Origin: Pseudomonadota bacterium
Lineage (GTDB): Bacteria > Pseudomonadota > Alphaproteobacteria > Rhizobiales > Devosiaceae
DNA length: 5,883 nt
Direction: 5' to 3'
Assembly (NCBI GenBank): GCA_023433985.1
Contig: JAEYTN010000520.1
Span: 1-5,883, forward strand
Below the pieces are notes generated by a model. The model saw only the letters and a list, made by a program, of their open reading frames with translations, was not told the DNA's origin and made no database searches. Made by a program: the position numbers and the translations under genes. The first letter of the stretch is position 1. Each line of letters opens with the position of its first letter. Below are positions 5,150-5,883 of the stretch, one piece after another.

Positions 5150-5831
5150 GCTTCGCTTCGCTGGTAGCTTCTCGGCGGGCCAGTTCCAGCTCAGCGGCTC
5201 CACGGTCACGCTGGTGGACGCCCCGCCCGCTACGGAACCGCCCACCACGACACCCCCGACGACGGAACCGCCGACCACCGTGGACAACCGCCCCTCCACC
5301 GCCATGCAGCGCATCGTGGACGGCGTGACGGAGGACGTGAAGGCCTTCGCCTACGAAGGCCCGGTCTCCACCCTGCAATGGACCTTCCTGGGCGATGCCC
5401 GCAGCGAGGTGCTGGGCGGGTCGGACGGCACCGACTTCATCAATCTGCTGGGCGGCGATGACGCCGCGTCGGGCGGGGCGGGCGACGACGTGCTGGATGG
5501 CGGGGCGGGCTCCAACTGGCTGATCGGCGGGCCGGGCCACGACACCTTCTTCGTGGATGCGCGCGGGGGCGCGGTCACCTGGTCCACCGTCACCGACCTG
5601 GAGCAGGGCGAGTGGGCCACGCTGTGGGGCTACAAGGAGGGCACCTCCACGCTGCGCTGGGAGGAGATGGGCGGCGCCGAGGGCTACAAGGGCGCCACCG
5701 TCCGCTGCGATATCGACGGCAACGGCACCATCGACGCCAGCATGACCTTCACCGGAAAGGCGGTGGGGGCGATGACCGTCACCACCGGCATGGCCGGCAG
5801 CGAGCCCTACATCGCCTTCATCACCCTGTAA
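5139..5831 (+). CDS. RTX calcium-binding secreted protein, C-terminal part with 5' end replaced by the IS
   Basis: The open frame encodes 230 residues. The first codons (ATG ACG CAT and two bases of the next) belong to the IS right inverted repeat, so only what follows is native. A short strand-rich piece (LRFAGSFSAGQFQLSGSTVTLV) leads into a Pro/Thr/Glu linker with repeated EPPTT units (about residues 29-47). RTX nonapeptides follow at about 93-138: GGSDGTDFI, GGAGDDVLD, GGAGSNWLI and GGPGHDTFF; the consensus GGxGxDxUx binds calcium. The last 90 residues (WSTVTDLEQGEWATLWGY...ITL) resemble the non-cleaved C-terminal region of RTX proteins exported by type I secretion. The catalytic or adhesive N-terminal part such proteins normally carry is missing, and the ATG has only a weak GGGG upstream that lies in a hairpin. 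It is probably a broken gene that may not be expressed. Confidence 0.75.
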   Translation: MTHTLRFAGSFSAGQFQLSGSTVTLVDAPPATEPPTTTPPTTEPPTTVDNRPSTAMQRIVDGVTEDVKAFAYEGPVSTLQWTFLGDARSEVLGGSDGTDFINLLGGDDAASGGAGDDVLDGGAGSNWLIGGPGHDTFFVDARGGAVTWSTVTDLEQGEWATLWGYKEGTSTLRWEEMGGAEGYKGATVRCDIDGNGTIDASMTFTGKAVGAMTVTTGMAGSEPYIAFITL

Positions 5832-5883
5832 GCCGGACCCTGCAAGTGGCCCCTGCAAGGTGGAAGGGCTCAGTTGCTCACCA

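Noticed and set aside
3302..5314. 670-codon open frame on the - strand opposite tnpC
   Set aside because: It is a mirror of a GC-rich coding strand, runs across the IS right end into the RTX fragment, has low-complexity Gly/Val/Arg/His-rich content, and matches no family. TnpC on the + strand is unambiguous.
5842..5872. Near-repeat of CCCTGCAAG at 5838 and 5850 after the RTX stop as a terminator or element end
   Set aside because: It is a short direct repeat, not an inverted one, with no T run, and the window ends too soon to judge.
1..5883. CRISPR array or tRNA/rRNA gene
   Set aside because: No regularly spaced repeat-spacer pattern and no cloverleaf or rRNA-like sequence was seen. The only regular repeats are the 42-bp coding units in tnpC.

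Overview
The window is GC-rich DNA of the kind seen in alphaproteobacteria. The IS66-type element and the RTX-protein tail would suit an Azospirillum- or Rhodospirillales-like replicon, but no marker gene is present, so this placement is an inference. All supported genes lie on the + strand.

Left block (1-2221): four co-directional genes that look like plasmid or integrative-element cargo. In order they are: the 3' part of an unrecognised gene, perhaps MobI-like; a 98-residue protein of unknown function; a 151-residue protein carrying the catalytic signature of PD-(D/E)XK (Cas4/RecB-like) nucleases but no cysteines; and a small membrane-embedded site-2 (M50, RseP-like) zinc protease with no room for a PDZ domain. 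The last three have good Shine-Dalgarno sequences and gaps of 36 and 47 bp, so they are probably one transcription unit. The 166 bp between the first two genes shows no clear promoter or terminator. A 260-bp non-coding stretch follows the protease gene and holds at most a weak terminator.

Central block (2482-5149): a complete 2668-bp IS66-family insertion sequence with 27-bp imperfect terminal inverted repeats (21 of 27 matching, ends GTAT...ATAC) and the three genes tnpA, tnpB and tnpC. TnpC keeps its zinc-finger cysteines and DDE residues and carries three 14-residue tandem repeats in its N-terminal coiled coil. The left end can fold so that the inverted-repeat region pairs with the tnpA ribosome-binding site. 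This should silence tnpA on transcripts entering from outside. A hairpin also sits at the inner edge of the right inverted repeat.

Right block (5150-5883): the 3' part of an RTX-type secreted calcium-binding protein. Its native 5' end is absent, and the ORF now starts at an ATG inside the right inverted repeat of the IS. The 8-bp flanks of the IS differ (GGTTCAGA and GCTTCGCT), and the sequence left of the IS does not look like the missing RTX half. The IS therefore appears to mark a rearrangement junction rather than a simple insertion.

The candidates for something new are the nuclease and PDZ-less intramembrane protease pair, and the self-silencing fold at the IS left end.
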